DNA of 64,000 bases, taken from positions 1-64,000 of the forward strand of contig JARGOL010000003.1 of NCBI GenBank assembly GCA_029212745.1. Direction: 5' to 3'. Below the pieces are notes generated by a model. The model was not told the origin of the DNA and did no database searches. It saw nothing but the letters and a program-made list of their open reading frames with translations. Every line of letters begins with the position of its first letter. Position 1 is the first letter of the stretch. The position numbers were made by a program, and so were the translations under genes. Source of the DNA: Alcanivoracaceae bacterium. Its GTDB lineage: Bacteria; Pseudomonadota; Gammaproteobacteria; Pseudomonadales; Alcanivoracaceae. Positions 48,874 through 58,008 of the stretch are shown piece by piece.

Positions 48874-49891
48874 ACAGACCCATCAAGCGCCCTGCGTACT
48901 GGTGACCGGTGGCGCCGGTTACATCGGCAGCCATACGCTGGTGAGCCTTGTCGAGGCCGGCTACCGGCCACTGGTGCTGGACAACTTCAGTAACTCGGCG
49001 CGCCAGGCCATCGAACGTGTGGGCGTGCTGTGCGGCGAAACGCCGGAATGCATTGAGGGCGACATTCGCGACCGTTCCTGTCTGGATGATATCTTCCAGC
49101 GCCATCCGGTCACGGCGGTGATCCATTTTGCCGGTCTCAAGTCGGTGGGCGAGAGCGTGCGCGAGCCCCTGCGTTACTACGACAACAACGTGGCCGGCTC
49201 CGTCACCCTGCTACAGGCCATGCAGGCAGCCGGCGTTGATACCCTGGTGTTCAGTTCATCGGCCACGGTGTACGCCCCCGGCGTCACCATGCCGGTGGCC
49301 GAAGACGCCCCGCTCGGCCCGATCAATCCCTACGGCCAGAGCAAGCTGATGGTGGAGCAGGTAATCCGCGATCACTGTCTGGCGCACCCGACGTTCCGGG
49401 CTGCCCTGCTGCGTTATTTCAATCCCACCGGCGCGCACCCATCGGGCAAGCTGGGCGAATCACCGCGCGGCACGCCGGAGAACCTGGTGCCCTACATTGC
49501 CCAGGTAGCCACTGGCGTGCGCGACGCCCTGACCGTTTTCGGCAACGACTACGATACCGTCGATGGCACCGGGGTACGCGACTACATTCATGTCATGGAC
49601 CTGGCCGAGGGTCATGTCCATGCCCTGGATGCATTGCGGGAAAGAACCGGCGCACACACCTGGAACCTCGGCACCGGTACGGGCTACAGCGTGCTGGAGA
49701 TGGTGCGGGCCTATGAAAAAGCGTGCGGTCGGGAGATTGCCTACACGGTGGGTGAGCGGCGCCCCGGTGATGTCGGCACCTGCTATGCCTGCACGCGCAA
49801 GGCGGCATCGGAATTGCACTGGCAGGCCAGCCGCGACCTGGAAGAAATGATGCGTGACAACTGGCGCTGGCAGGTCAGCCAGGACGCCTGA
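48866..49891 (+). CDS. galE: UDP-glucose 4-epimerase
   Basis: GalE interconverts UDP-glucose and UDP-galactose, supplying galactose units for LPS core or exopolysaccharide. The 341-residue protein has the Rossmann motif TGGAGYIGSH (about 14-23), SSSATVYA and the catalytic Tyr-x-x-x-Lys in NPYGQSK. Length fits the family (about 340). The start ATG at 48866 overlaps the aldo/keto reductase stop by 8 bp, with AGGAAG as ribosome site. It is convergent with hldE (8-bp gap). Confidence 0.95.
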   Translation: MTEQTHQAPCVLVTGGAGYIGSHTLVSLVEAGYRPLVLDNFSNSARQAIERVGVLCGETPECIEGDIRDRSCLDDIFQRHPVTAVIHFAGLKSVGESVREPLRYYDNNVAGSVTLLQAMQAAGVDTLVFSSSATVYAPGVTMPVAEDAPLGPINPYGQSKLMVEQVIRDHCLAHPTFRAALLRYFNPTGAHPSGKLGESPRGTPENLVPYIAQVATGVRDALTVFGNDYDTVDGTGVRDYIHVMDLAEGHVHALDALRERTGAHTWNLGTGTGYSVLEMVRAYEKACGREIAYTVGERRPGDVGTCYACTRKAASELHWQASRDLEEMMRDNWRWQVSQDA

Positions 49892-49899
49892 GCGCGCCG

Positions 49900-51330
49900 T
49901 CAGTTGCCGCCGCGAATCTGCTCGACGATGCGCGTGGTGCTGACATTCTCGACAAAATCGAGCACCTTGACCTCGCCTCCGTGGGCCTTGACGATATCAG
50001 CGCCCACCACTTCAGTGACACTGTAGTCGCCGCCCTTGACCAACACTTCCGGCCGTATCTTGCGTAGCAGGCTTTCCGGCGTGTCATCGTCAAAGCTGAC
50101 CACCCAATCCACGGCTTCCAGTGCGGCAAGCACCGCCATGCGCCGATCACAACTGTTGATCGGCCGGCCGTTGCCCTTCAGGCGCCGGACCGAATCATCG
50201 CTGTTGACCGCCACCACCAGCCGGTCGCCCTGGCGGCGCGCCGAATCAAGGTAACCAACATGGCCGGCATGGACGATGTCAAAGCAGCCGTTGGTGAAGA
50301 CAATACGTTCGCCCTGGTCACGGGCATCCTCCAGGGCGATCAGCAATTGCTCTTCGGTCATGACACCGCGGCCACCGCCGCCCGCTTCGCTGACAGCCCG
50401 GCGCAATTCCGGGGCACTGATAACGGCGGTACCGAGCTTGGCCACCACGATGCCGGCGGCAATGTTTGCCAGTGCCACGGCGTCGTCCATGGCGCTTCCC
50501 GCCGCAAGGCACACCGCCAGGGTGGAAATCACGGTGTCACCGGCACCGGTGACATCGAATACCTCGCGTGCCCGGGCCGGCAAATGCAGTTCCGCATGAC
50601 CGGGTCGCAGCAGCGTCATGCCCTGCTCGCCGCGGGTGACCAGCAACGCCTCCAGCTCGAGACGTTCGATCAGTGCCAGGCCTTTTTCCACCAGGTCGCT
50701 CTCGCTGCGCACCGCACCGACCACGGTTTCAAACTCGCCCATGTTCGGGGTCAGCAGCGTGGCGCCACGATATCGCTCAAACGCCGTGCCCTTGGGATCA
50801 ACCAGCACCGGCACACCGGCCTGCCGGGCCAGCGCGATCAGGCTCTGGCAATCACGCAGTGCGCCCTTGAGATAATCGGACAGCACCAGTGCACCGCAGT
50901 CCGCCAGCGCTGCCTTCACATCGGCGGTGAACGGCTCTGTTTCCAGGTCGTCGAAAGGTTCCTCGAAGTCCAGGCGCAGCAATTGCTGGTGGCGACTGAT
51001 GACCCGCAGCTTGGTGATTGTCGGACGCCCACGGGCATCCTGGAACCGGCAATGGATACCTGCCGCCCCGAGTCTCTCGCGGAGAATATCTTCTGCCTCA
51101 TCGCGGCCAGCGACACCCACCAGTTCGGCCCTGGCGCCCAGGGCCGCCATGTTCAGGGCAACGTTGGCGGCGCCACCGGGGCGATCCTCGATATCGGACA
51201 CACGCACCACAGGCACCGGCGCCTCCGGCGAAATACGACCGGTGGGCCCGTGCCAGTAACGGTCGAGCATGACATCGCCGGCAACCAGAACGCGGGCGTT
51301 GGCAAAAGCTGGAATTGTCGGAGCGTGCAT
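49900..51330 (-). CDS. hldE: Bifunctional heptose-7-phosphate kinase / heptose 1-phosphate adenylyltransferase
   Basis: HldE phosphorylates and then adenylylates D-glycero-beta-D-manno-heptose to build ADP-heptose for LPS core. The 476-residue fused protein has a ribokinase-type N-terminal domain (about 10-320, AGDVMLDRYWHG and the DVTGAGDT motif) and a nucleotidyltransferase C-terminal domain (about 345-476, TNGCFDIVHAGHVGYL and HAGH). It starts MHAPTIPAFANARVL with AGGAAATTCTC upstream. An extended -10 element (TGCTACACT) precedes it on the minus strand. It supplies the heptose used by waaC and waaF in this window. Confidence 0.97.
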   Translation of the reverse strand: MHAPTIPAFANARVLVAGDVMLDRYWHGPTGRISPEAPVPVVRVSDIEDRPGGAANVALNMAALGARAELVGVAGRDEAEDILRERLGAAGIHCRFQDARGRPTITKLRVISRHQQLLRLDFEEPFDDLETEPFTADVKAALADCGALVLSDYLKGALRDCQSLIALARQAGVPVLVDPKGTAFERYRGATLLTPNMGEFETVVGAVRSESDLVEKGLALIERLELEALLVTRGEQGMTLLRPGHAELHLPARAREVFDVTGAGDTVISTLAVCLAAGSAMDDAVALANIAAGIVVAKLGTAVISAPELRRAVSEAGGGGRGVMTEEQLLIALEDARDQGERIVFTNGCFDIVHAGHVGYLDSARRQGDRLVVAVNSDDSVRRLKGNGRPINSCDRRMAVLAALEAVDWVVSFDDDTPESLLRKIRPEVLVKGGDYSVTEVVGADIVKAHGGEVKVLDFVENVSTTRIVEQIRGGN

Positions 51331-51358
51331 GAGAATTTCCTGGCTGTTTCTGGCGCAA

Positions 51359-51364
51359 AGTGTA
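51359..51364 (-). promoter_or_regulatory. Putative extended -10 promoter of hldE
   Basis: On the minus strand, TGC-TACACT forms an extended -10 element (the -10 hexamer at 51359-51364), 28 bp upstream of the hldE start. No good -35 is visible, as is usual for extended -10 promoters. Confidence 0.4.
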
Positions 51365-51393
51365 GCACAGGCACTGGCAAAAACCGGGTGCAG

Positions 51394-51422
51394 GTGACGC
51401 CCTGTTGGCCAGGGGCTAGACT
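51394..51422 (+). promoter_or_regulatory. Putative promoter of the lpxL-type acyltransferase gene
   Basis: GTGACG (51394-51399), a 17-bp spacer, then TAGACT (51417-51422) are each 4-5/6 consensus matches, 30 bp before the ATG at 51453. Confidence 0.45.
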
Positions 51423-51452
51423 TGCGCCCCGCCTTCGATCAACGTAGCCGCC

Positions 51453-52370
51453 ATGACAGACTCGACAACCGGCGCCGCTTCACTGGCCCACCCCCGTTAC
51501 TGGCCATTGTGGCTGGCCATCGCGATCACCTGGCTGGTGGCCCAGTTGCCCTGGCGCATTCTCCAGGGCCTCGGCCGCGCACTCGGCCACATCCTCTGGC
51601 GGCTGGCCCGGTCCCGACGGGAAACCGCACGCACCAACATCAGGCTGTGCTTCCCCGAACTGTCCGCCGCAGAGCAGGAAGCACTGGCGCGGGAAGCGGT
51701 GATCCAGATGGGCGTCGCCATCACCGAGCTCGCCGGCAGCTACTGCAACCGCTGGGTCCGCTTTGACAACCGTATTGAAATAGAAGGCTGGGAACATCTG
51801 GAGGCCGCCCGCAGGAACGGCGGCGTGCTGCTGCTTGGCGTGCATTTCAACACGCTGGAAGTGGCCGGCCGGCTGCTGGCGACCCGGGCGCCATACAGCG
51901 CCGTGTTCCGGCCCAACGACAATCCCCTGCTGGATGCTTTTATCCGCTATGGCCGCAGCCGCTACACCGAAAAATACATCGACCGCCAGGACATCCGGGC
52001 GCTGGTACGGCAGCTGCGTGACGGGCGTATTGTCTGGTATGCGCCGGACCAGGACTACGGTGTACGCCATGCCGTGTTCGCACCGTTCTTCGGTCATCCG
52101 GCAGCCACCATCACGGCCACCTCGCGGCTGGCAAAGATGGGCCGGGCCACGGTGGTGCCCATGGGCTACTACCGACTGTCCGGCGGGCGGTACAAGCTGG
52201 TATTCCTGCCACCGCTGCAGGACTTCCCCGGCGACGACGACATTGCCGACGCCACACGCGTGAACAGCACGGTGGAAACCCTGGTCCGGCGGGCACCCGC
52301 CCAGTACCTGTGGGTACACCGGCGCTTCAAGCACCAGCCCGAAGGCTGCAGGAATCCCTACCGCAAGTAG
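51453..52370 (+). CDS. lpxL: Lipid A late acyltransferase (LpxL/LpxP type)
   Basis: This inner-membrane enzyme adds a secondary acyl chain to Kdo2-lipid IVA. The 305-residue protein has an N-terminal hydrophobic helix (about 18-38) and the HX4E acyltransferase motif HFNTLE at about 130 in GVHFNTLEVAGR. The conserved VFRPNDNPL, APDQDYG and WVHRRFK segments follow. Length matches E. coli LpxL (306). LpxL and LpxM types are hard to separate by eye. It is divergent from hldE and meets the glycosyltransferase stop 1 bp away. Confidence 0.9.
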   Translation: MTDSTTGAASLAHPRYWPLWLAIAITWLVAQLPWRILQGLGRALGHILWRLARSRRETARTNIRLCFPELSAAEQEALAREAVIQMGVAITELAGSYCNRWVRFDNRIEIEGWEHLEAARRNGGVLLLGVHFNTLEVAGRLLATRAPYSAVFRPNDNPLLDAFIRYGRSRYTEKYIDRQDIRALVRQLRDGRIVWYAPDQDYGVRHAVFAPFFGHPAATITATSRLAKMGRATVVPMGYYRLSGGRYKLVFLPPLQDFPGDDDIADATRVNSTVETLVRRAPAQYLWVHRRFKHQPEGCRNPYRK

Positions 52371-52371
52371 G

Positions 52372-53820
52372 TCAGCGCGACAGCACCAGCACGCCCTTGT
52401 CGTCCCCGTTATCGGCCTGGAACACCACCTCGGCAAAGCCATAGTCCTGCTTTACCTGTTCCAGCGAACGAGCAATGTCCTCGCCATCCTTGCGCACCAG
52501 CAAGACCAGCGTCTGCGCCGCATCAACACGCGCACGATCGGCCAGCGGCAGAGGCACCTGCTTCTTCGGCCGGTAGCGGTCACCGGCGTAGAACGCCACC
52601 CGGGCATCGGTGTAGTACACCGGCGCCAGTTGCGCATGGTGCTGTGCGACAAATTCACCGGCATCACGCATGTAGCCCTTGCCGCCACCGGTGGAGAACG
52701 AGGCTGACAGCGCCGTGACAATGGCAAGCACGGCAAACCCCTTGAAGATACGCGGGAAGTCCCTGTCCAGGCGCAGCATGCCCTGGTACACCCAGGGCAT
52801 CAGGCAAATGGCCAGCGGCACCAGATAGCGACCGGTAACAAACTGCATCACGAACAGGAAAGCCAGCACCACCGCGAGGAACACCAGCAGCATCACCGCA
52901 CTGGCGCCATCATCCTGGCGCAGCACCGACGTTGCCCGCTTTTGCAGCCCAAGCACCAGTGGCAACAGATAAATCCCCAGCAATCCGGTCAACCCGATCA
53001 GCGGCAGCGCCACCAGCCCCGCCGTGAGTACGGTGGACAGGTCACTGCGCACATAGGGGTTTACATGGGCCTCCAGGGACGCAACAAAATCAGGCAGCAG
53101 CATCAGGTCCGGACTGCTTCGTACCGCGTCCAGGTAAAAGCGGATATGGCCAAGGACAAAATCCCAGGCCAACGGAATAAGCAAGGCGGCAACCACCGCT
53201 GCAGCGATCAAGGTCACCACCATGGTTTTTGCGCCACGTCGCCAACCCGCCACCAGCGCCAGCCAGCCGGGCACCACCAGCAACACCAGCATTTCAGTAC
53301 GAAACAGGAAGCCGAAACATGCCACTGGCAACATCAATACCAGCCAGCGCCACTGATGACCCCTGACCCAGAAGCGGGCCAGCATCAGGGTTGCCACCAG
53401 CGCCAGCCAGGCCGCGCTGTCGCGAATCACATAGGCCTGGTATTCCAGCAGCCATGGCACCGTCAGCGCGGTGAGCGCCGCAACCCGCGGCGCTCCGGCA
53501 TGACCGCTCCGATACAACCAGACAAACAGGCACACCGCGAGCAGGACACTGGCCACCAGTGAATACACCTGGGCCACCCGCAAGGGATCCACCGAGAACA
53601 GGTCTGCCACGCTGGCAAGCATGGTGGGAAAGAGCAGCCACTCATGGTCGGCCAGCGCGTTGCTGGACAGCATGGCTCGTGCCGTATCCACGTAGTACAT
53701 ACCGTCCCGATTGAGTACCGGATCGCTGAGCATGGCGGTGACCACCAGCGTCAGGGAGACAAGGCTGACCAGGAACACTGGATGCCGTGCCAGCAGCAAG
53801 CGCTTGCCATCTTCGACCAT
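52372..53820 (-). CDS. GT-C type membrane glycosyltransferase (family 39/PMT-like)
   Basis: This 482-residue multi-pass protein has at least 10 hydrophobic segments after residue 15. The first periplasmic loop has the acidic motif NRDGMYYVDTARAML (about 37-51) that in GT-C enzymes carries the catalytic aspartate. The C-terminal soluble domain (about 385-482) holds ARVAFYAGDRYRPKK. It probably transfers a sugar from a polyprenyl-phosphate donor to LPS. The protein closes the minus-strand core operon, 3 bp after the double-kinase gene. Donor and acceptor are unknown. Confidence 0.78.
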   Translation of the reverse strand: MVEDGKRLLLARHPVFLVSLVSLTLVVTAMLSDPVLNRDGMYYVDTARAMLSSNALADHEWLLFPTMLASVADLFSVDPLRVAQVYSLVASVLLAVCLFVWLYRSGHAGAPRVAALTALTVPWLLEYQAYVIRDSAAWLALVATLMLARFWVRGHQWRWLVLMLPVACFGFLFRTEMLVLLVVPGWLALVAGWRRGAKTMVVTLIAAAVVAALLIPLAWDFVLGHIRFYLDAVRSSPDLMLLPDFVASLEAHVNPYVRSDLSTVLTAGLVALPLIGLTGLLGIYLLPLVLGLQKRATSVLRQDDGASAVMLLVFLAVVLAFLFVMQFVTGRYLVPLAICLMPWVYQGMLRLDRDFPRIFKGFAVLAIVTALSASFSTGGGKGYMRDAGEFVAQHHAQLAPVYYTDARVAFYAGDRYRPKKQVPLPLADRARVDAAQTLVLLVRKDGEDIARSLEQVKQDYGFAEVVFQADNGDDKGVLVLSR

Positions 53821-53823
53821 GGT

Positions 53824-55176
53824 TTACTCCTCACCCGTGCGGGCACGTGTATCGACTTCGCCACTGCGGTCGACGAACTGGGTCCAGTTGTGGGCAAACC
53901 GCAGCACGTCCTTGCGATGGTGTCGCCGGGCCCGCGCCGGCCAGCGACTCCAGCCCGCCGCATCAAGGTCTATCCAGACTGTGTGCTCCCCGGCAACAAG
54001 TATGTTCTGCGCCTTTACGTCGCCGTGCCAGAGCTGCGCCTGCCCCATGCGTGCCAGGTCCTGCTCCAGCGCCGGCCTGATACGGTTTCCTTCCTGGCGG
54101 TGGTATTCCAGCACCTCGCTGTAACGCTCTCCGGGCTGGAAGGGAAAGACAATCACGGCGGAACCGTCGCGGCAGCGTTTCAGACCCACTGGCCGCGGTG
54201 TTGGCAGACCAAGCAGATGCCAGGTCCAGCCAAATCGCCAGCTGCGTTGCGCCGGGTGGATGCCCAGTGCCTGCTTGACCTGCATTTTCAGCGACGCCTG
54301 CCGGTAATGCTTGATGATCCAGTTGGCCTGGCGATAGACGGTAATGCGCGAGCCCTGCTTGAGCGTGTCAGCCTGCTCCGGATGATCCAGTAACGACATC
54401 ACCGTCTCACGCGCGGCCGGGTCCAGCGTGCGATCAAGGTGAATGGTCGCCTGCGCCTGCGCAACCAGCGCCACCGCCGAACAGTCACGCAACCATTTGC
54501 CGTTGGCATGACGGATACGCTGCAACAGCTTCTTCTGGATGGCGTCACGCAACCGGCTTTCGCTGTCGATATGGCCGCCAAGATGCGCCAGCACCAATGC
54601 GGTCAGGCGTGCCTGGTCGGCCAGCGGTGCCTGGGCACAAAGAAGCGCCAGATTGTCGCGCCGGCGGCCAACGGACACCTTTTCCAGCGCAGCGATGTCG
54701 CCGGCGTCGACAACATAAAGGCCATCACCGGCAATGAGGAAGTTACCCAGGTGCAGGTCATCCTGGATCAAGTTTGCCGCCAGCATACTGTCCAGCTGGC
54801 GACAGAAATCCGCGGCCAGTTCCGGTGACCAGTCGTCAACGGCAATGTCAGCCAGTGGCCGGGCATCAGGCAGCCACTCCAGCAACAGCACGCTGATCCC
54901 GGGCTGCTCGACAACCCCCCTGACAGACGGCACACGCACACCGGCATCGGCGAGCCGGCCCAGGTTGCTGGCCTCGCCGGCAATGGCCCGGCGATGATCA
55001 GGTGCGAAACAGAGCTTGGCAAAAACTTCTTTGCCATCATGGATGGCACGGCAGGCCATGCGCTTGCCCGGCAACAACCGCAGGCAATCGCGCACATCCA
55101 GCTCGCCATCGGCGAGCGGCAGACGAAAGGGCCGCCAGTCCTGCCAGGAAATCTGCCTCAGCGCATCCGCATTCAT
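53824..55176 (-). CDS. Double-domain LPS kinase-like protein
   Basis: This 450-residue protein carries two LPS-kinase (Kdo/heptose kinase, WaaP/InaA-type) folds in tandem. The first half has FAKLCFAPDHRRAIAGEA and a catalytic loop DDLHLGN at 139-145 with a metal-binding DAGD at 157-160, its leading His changed to Asp. The second half has VYRQANWIIKHYRQ and a complete HGDVKAQN loop at 384-391 with IDLDAAG. This suggests one active and one altered kinase site. It starts at 55176, overlapping the GT2 stop by 4 bp. It lies downstream of waaP; P. aeruginosa PA5006 is a likely relative by position (from memory). Confidence 0.82.
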   Translation of the reverse strand: MNADALRQISWQDWRPFRLPLADGELDVRDCLRLLPGKRMACRAIHDGKEVFAKLCFAPDHRRAIAGEASNLGRLADAGVRVPSVRGVVEQPGISVLLLEWLPDARPLADIAVDDWSPELAADFCRQLDSMLAANLIQDDLHLGNFLIAGDGLYVVDAGDIAALEKVSVGRRRDNLALLCAQAPLADQARLTALVLAHLGGHIDSESRLRDAIQKKLLQRIRHANGKWLRDCSAVALVAQAQATIHLDRTLDPAARETVMSLLDHPEQADTLKQGSRITVYRQANWIIKHYRQASLKMQVKQALGIHPAQRSWRFGWTWHLLGLPTPRPVGLKRCRDGSAVIVFPFQPGERYSEVLEYHRQEGNRIRPALEQDLARMGQAQLWHGDVKAQNILVAGEHTVWIDLDAAGWSRWPARARRHHRKDVLRFAHNWTQFVDRSGEVDTRARTGEE

Positions 55177-56072
55177 CGTCGCACCACGCTGATAAGGAAT
55201 CGTCGCAGGTAGCGCGGTGACAGGGCCCTCAGCGGCATTACCGCCAGCGCCTGGCGCCAGTATGTCACCACACCGGCATAGTCCTTGCCGCGGTAGCACA
55301 GCTTGACCAGGGAAAGGGCGCGTTTGCCACGGTAGCGGGCTCGCAATGCCTGTGCCCATTGCGGCAGCCCGGAGCCTTCAAAAATGACCTGCTCCAGCGT
55401 CATGCCCACGCGGTGCGCCTGGGCTATGTCATTGCGCATGCTCTGCGGATGCTTGTAGATGCGCGCCACCGCATCCCGTGTGGAAATCACCGGATAGTGG
55501 GCCAGCACATGGGCGAACACCGGAATGTCTTCCGTCTGGCGCATTTCCGGCCGGTAGCGGATCGCCGAAAAACCACGCCGGTGCATGGCACAGGCGCCAT
55601 TGGCAATGGAGAAACGCTTGAACAGATAGTCCTGCAACGCCTGCTCGGGGTTGTCCGGGATCACTGGCGGTGTCACCCGGCGCACACGGCCGTCCTCGAA
55701 CACACTGTCGTGCGCGGCAATGACCATGGCTGCCTGCGGCGCCGTGGCGATGGCCGTGGCAAAGGCGCGCAGGGCACCGGGCAGCATTTCATCGTCCGCA
55801 TCAAGGAAAATGAGCCAATCGTGCTTCGCTTCATCAATGCCCCGGTTGCGCACGGCGGCCAGGCCCGCATTGGCCTGGTCGAGGAGATCGAAGCACTCAC
55901 CGGCCTGACGCAACCGCGCCAGCAGGTCGAGGGTATCGTCGGTGGAACCGTCATTGATGACCAGGCACTGGAAGGCAGGATACTCCTGCGCCGTTACTGA
56001 GCGCAGCGCACGCTCGACACAATGGCCGTAGTTGTAGGCAGGGATGACAACCGTGAAGCCCGGATCACTCAT
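55173..56072 (-). CDS. Family 2 glycosyltransferase for LPS core
   Basis: This is a 299-residue inverting GT-A enzyme. The N terminus FTVVIPAYNYGHCVERALRS is followed by VINDGSTDDT and the metal-binding aspartates in FLDADDEMLP. The C-terminal half has no membrane span. It sits between waaP and the double-kinase gene with ATGA overlaps on both sides, so it acts on LPS inner or outer core. The sugar added is unknown. Confidence 0.85.
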   Translation of the reverse strand: MSDPGFTVVIPAYNYGHCVERALRSVTAQEYPAFQCLVINDGSTDDTLDLLARLRQAGECFDLLDQANAGLAAVRNRGIDEAKHDWLIFLDADDEMLPGALRAFATAIATAPQAAMVIAAHDSVFEDGRVRRVTPPVIPDNPEQALQDYLFKRFSIANGACAMHRRGFSAIRYRPEMRQTEDIPVFAHVLAHYPVISTRDAVARIYKHPQSMRNDIAQAHRVGMTLEQVIFEGSGLPQWAQALRARYRGKRALSLVKLCYRGKDYAGVVTYWRQALAVMPLRALSPRYLRRFLISVVRR

Positions 56073-56917
56073 ATGTCCTTCCCGGGATGCTCGGCCCAGG
56101 CCAACGGAAAGCCCGGCTCCACTTCATAATAACGGCGATAGATGCGTTCCGCCTCGAGCCGCGCCGCCTGCCACAGGGCGGGCCGCCAGGCCAGGGCCTG
56201 CGCCAGCGGCAGGCCGGTGTAGGCACAGATGAAACGGTACAGGTCACGACGGGTGAAATTCATCCGCGCCACGGAAAAATACAATCCGCCCAGGTCCTTT
56301 ACCAGCCAGCGGCGCGGCACCCGCGAACGGACCTGAGAGCGGTGCAGGTCAATCAGGTAAAGGGGTGCCGCCATGTCACCGCGAGCCAGCGCCTCCTCGC
56401 ACATGAGAAAATGCCCGAGGTAAAGATCGCGGTGATTGATACCGGCACGGTGCATGGCACCGACAATACGTCCCACGCGTTCAATCAAGGCGCGCTTGAC
56501 GGTCACGTCAGCGCCCTGTTGATGCCATCTTTCACCGAGGTCCTCCAGGCTGATCGTGCCAGTGAGGTCATCTGTCACCAGGAACGATTCACGGCTGGCC
56601 GGATTGATACCGCGCACACCAAAGCCGGCCACGGTCATGGTAGCCAGCCCTGCCTGCTGCACCGCTTCAATGGCCCGGTATTCCTCTTCTGCTCCAAATA
56701 CCGGCATCTTCACCTGCAGCAGGTTCTTGATGATTTCCTGCCAGCCGATGCCGGCATGGTACTTGAGGAAATAACTGCGGCCCCCGGCTTCGAAACGCAG
56801 GGTGCGCCGCCCCTCGCGCGCGCGGTACAGTTCACCGTCCTGGCGCCGGGCCTGTTCAAACGGGTCGTCGCTGCCCGACCAGGCCGCTGCCAGGTCTTCG
56901 CGCATGAACAGCCTCAT
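56069..56917 (-). CDS. waaP: LPS core heptose(I) kinase WaaP (RfaP)
   Basis: WaaP phosphorylates heptose I of the LPS inner core, which is important for outer-membrane stability. The 282-residue kinase has GRRTLRFEAGGRSYFLKYH as its ATP-binding lysine region and NHRDLYLGHFLM (about 164-175) as the catalytic loop, followed by YLIDLHRSQVRSRVPRRW. The start MRLFMREDLAAAW overlaps the waaG stop by 4 bp and its stop overlaps the GT2 start by 4 bp. The order waaC-waaG-waaP is the same as in P. aeruginosa. Confidence 0.93.
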   Translation of the reverse strand: MRLFMREDLAAAWSGSDDPFEQARRQDGELYRAREGRRTLRFEAGGRSYFLKYHAGIGWQEIIKNLLQVKMPVFGAEEEYRAIEAVQQAGLATMTVAGFGVRGINPASRESFLVTDDLTGTISLEDLGERWHQQGADVTVKRALIERVGRIVGAMHRAGINHRDLYLGHFLMCEEALARGDMAAPLYLIDLHRSQVRSRVPRRWLVKDLGGLYFSVARMNFTRRDLYRFICAYTGLPLAQALAWRPALWQAARLEAERIYRRYYEVEPGFPLAWAEHPGKDI

Positions 56918-58008
56918 GGCCGGTCCTCCAGAATGGCATCGGCGGCATGCGCCACCAGCGAATAGATGTCCGCATGGTCGGCGAAGGCACGGGCCTTCGG
57001 CAACCAGCTTTCCCGCGGCACGCGCAGCAGCGCTCGCGCATGATCTTCCAGCTGCTGGTCGCTGACCTCGCCGGCGTCGATCACCGAGCCCATGCCTGAG
57101 GAATGAATGTAAGGCGCGTACCCACAGGCACTGGTGGTCAGCACAGGCATGCCGGCGATGGCTGCCTCCAGCAGCACCGTGCCGGTATTTTCCGCATAGG
57201 CCGGATGCAGCAACAGATCGCCCGCCCACAACCACTCGGGAATATTGTCCTGGCCACCGACAAACATCACCTGGGCGGCGATACCGGCGGCCGCCGCCTG
57301 CCTCTGGTACGGGCCATCACGGTCGGCGCCCACCACGACAAAACGGTCATCCTTGCCCATCACCGCCGCCGCTGCCACCAGCGCCCGGTCCAGGCCCTTG
57401 GTGCGAAACCCGGAGCCGACAAAAAGCAGCAGCCGGGCGCCCTCGACAAGGCCCAGCGCGCTGCGGTGGGCAGCGCGTCTTGCCGGGTAGTCCGCCGGCA
57501 TCTGCCGGTCGCGACGAATGCCGGGTGGCAGGTCGACAAAACGGCTGTCGTCGGTGCCATAGACCTGCTGGTAGAGCGCCTTCTGCGGCGGCGATATGGA
57601 CAGGATGCGTGTCTGCGCCTGCGGAGCAAAGACCGATTCCTCCATGGCCAGGCGCGTGCGATAGCGCGGCAGCCAGTATTTCGGCCCGCGCCCGGCGGTG
57701 GCAGCAATGCAGCCGTCCGCGGCGTAATAGAAATCCAGGCCCGCCATCTTGTTGAAGCCCACACAGACATCAAAGCCGCGCCAGTACGAGCGAACGCTGC
57801 GGGCAAAGCGGGCGTCTGCTGCATGGTTGCTGATTGCCCGGTTGGGCAGCGTCTGTACCGTCATGTCGGCGGGCATCTCTCCCTGCCAGTCGCGGGTAAA
57901 GATGGTGACGTCATGACCGCGTGACACCAGCTCGGCACCAATGGCCAGCATGTCGCGCTGCAGGCCACCAAAGGGGAAAAAGCGGAACAGGGAAAAGGCT
58001 ATCTTCAT
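56914..58008 (-). CDS. waaG: LPS core glucosyltransferase WaaG-like (GT4)
   Basis: WaaG adds the first hexose to heptose II. The 364-residue GT-B enzyme starts MKIAFSLFRFFPFGGLQRDM, with the PFGGLQRD acceptor-side motif of the RfaG family, and has the EX7E donor motif in AENTGTVLLEAAIAGMP. LLLFVGSGFRTKGLDRAL is the GT4 GKG-type strand. It overlaps waaC and waaP by 4 bp each, so the three are co-translated. Confidence 0.93.
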   Translation of the reverse strand: MKIAFSLFRFFPFGGLQRDMLAIGAELVSRGHDVTIFTRDWQGEMPADMTVQTLPNRAISNHAADARFARSVRSYWRGFDVCVGFNKMAGLDFYYAADGCIAATAGRGPKYWLPRYRTRLAMEESVFAPQAQTRILSISPPQKALYQQVYGTDDSRFVDLPPGIRRDRQMPADYPARRAAHRSALGLVEGARLLLFVGSGFRTKGLDRALVAAAAVMGKDDRFVVVGADRDGPYQRQAAAAGIAAQVMFVGGQDNIPEWLWAGDLLLHPAYAENTGTVLLEAAIAGMPVLTTSACGYAPYIHSSGMGSVIDAGEVSDQQLEDHARALLRVPRESWLPKARAFADHADIYSLVAHAADAILEDRP

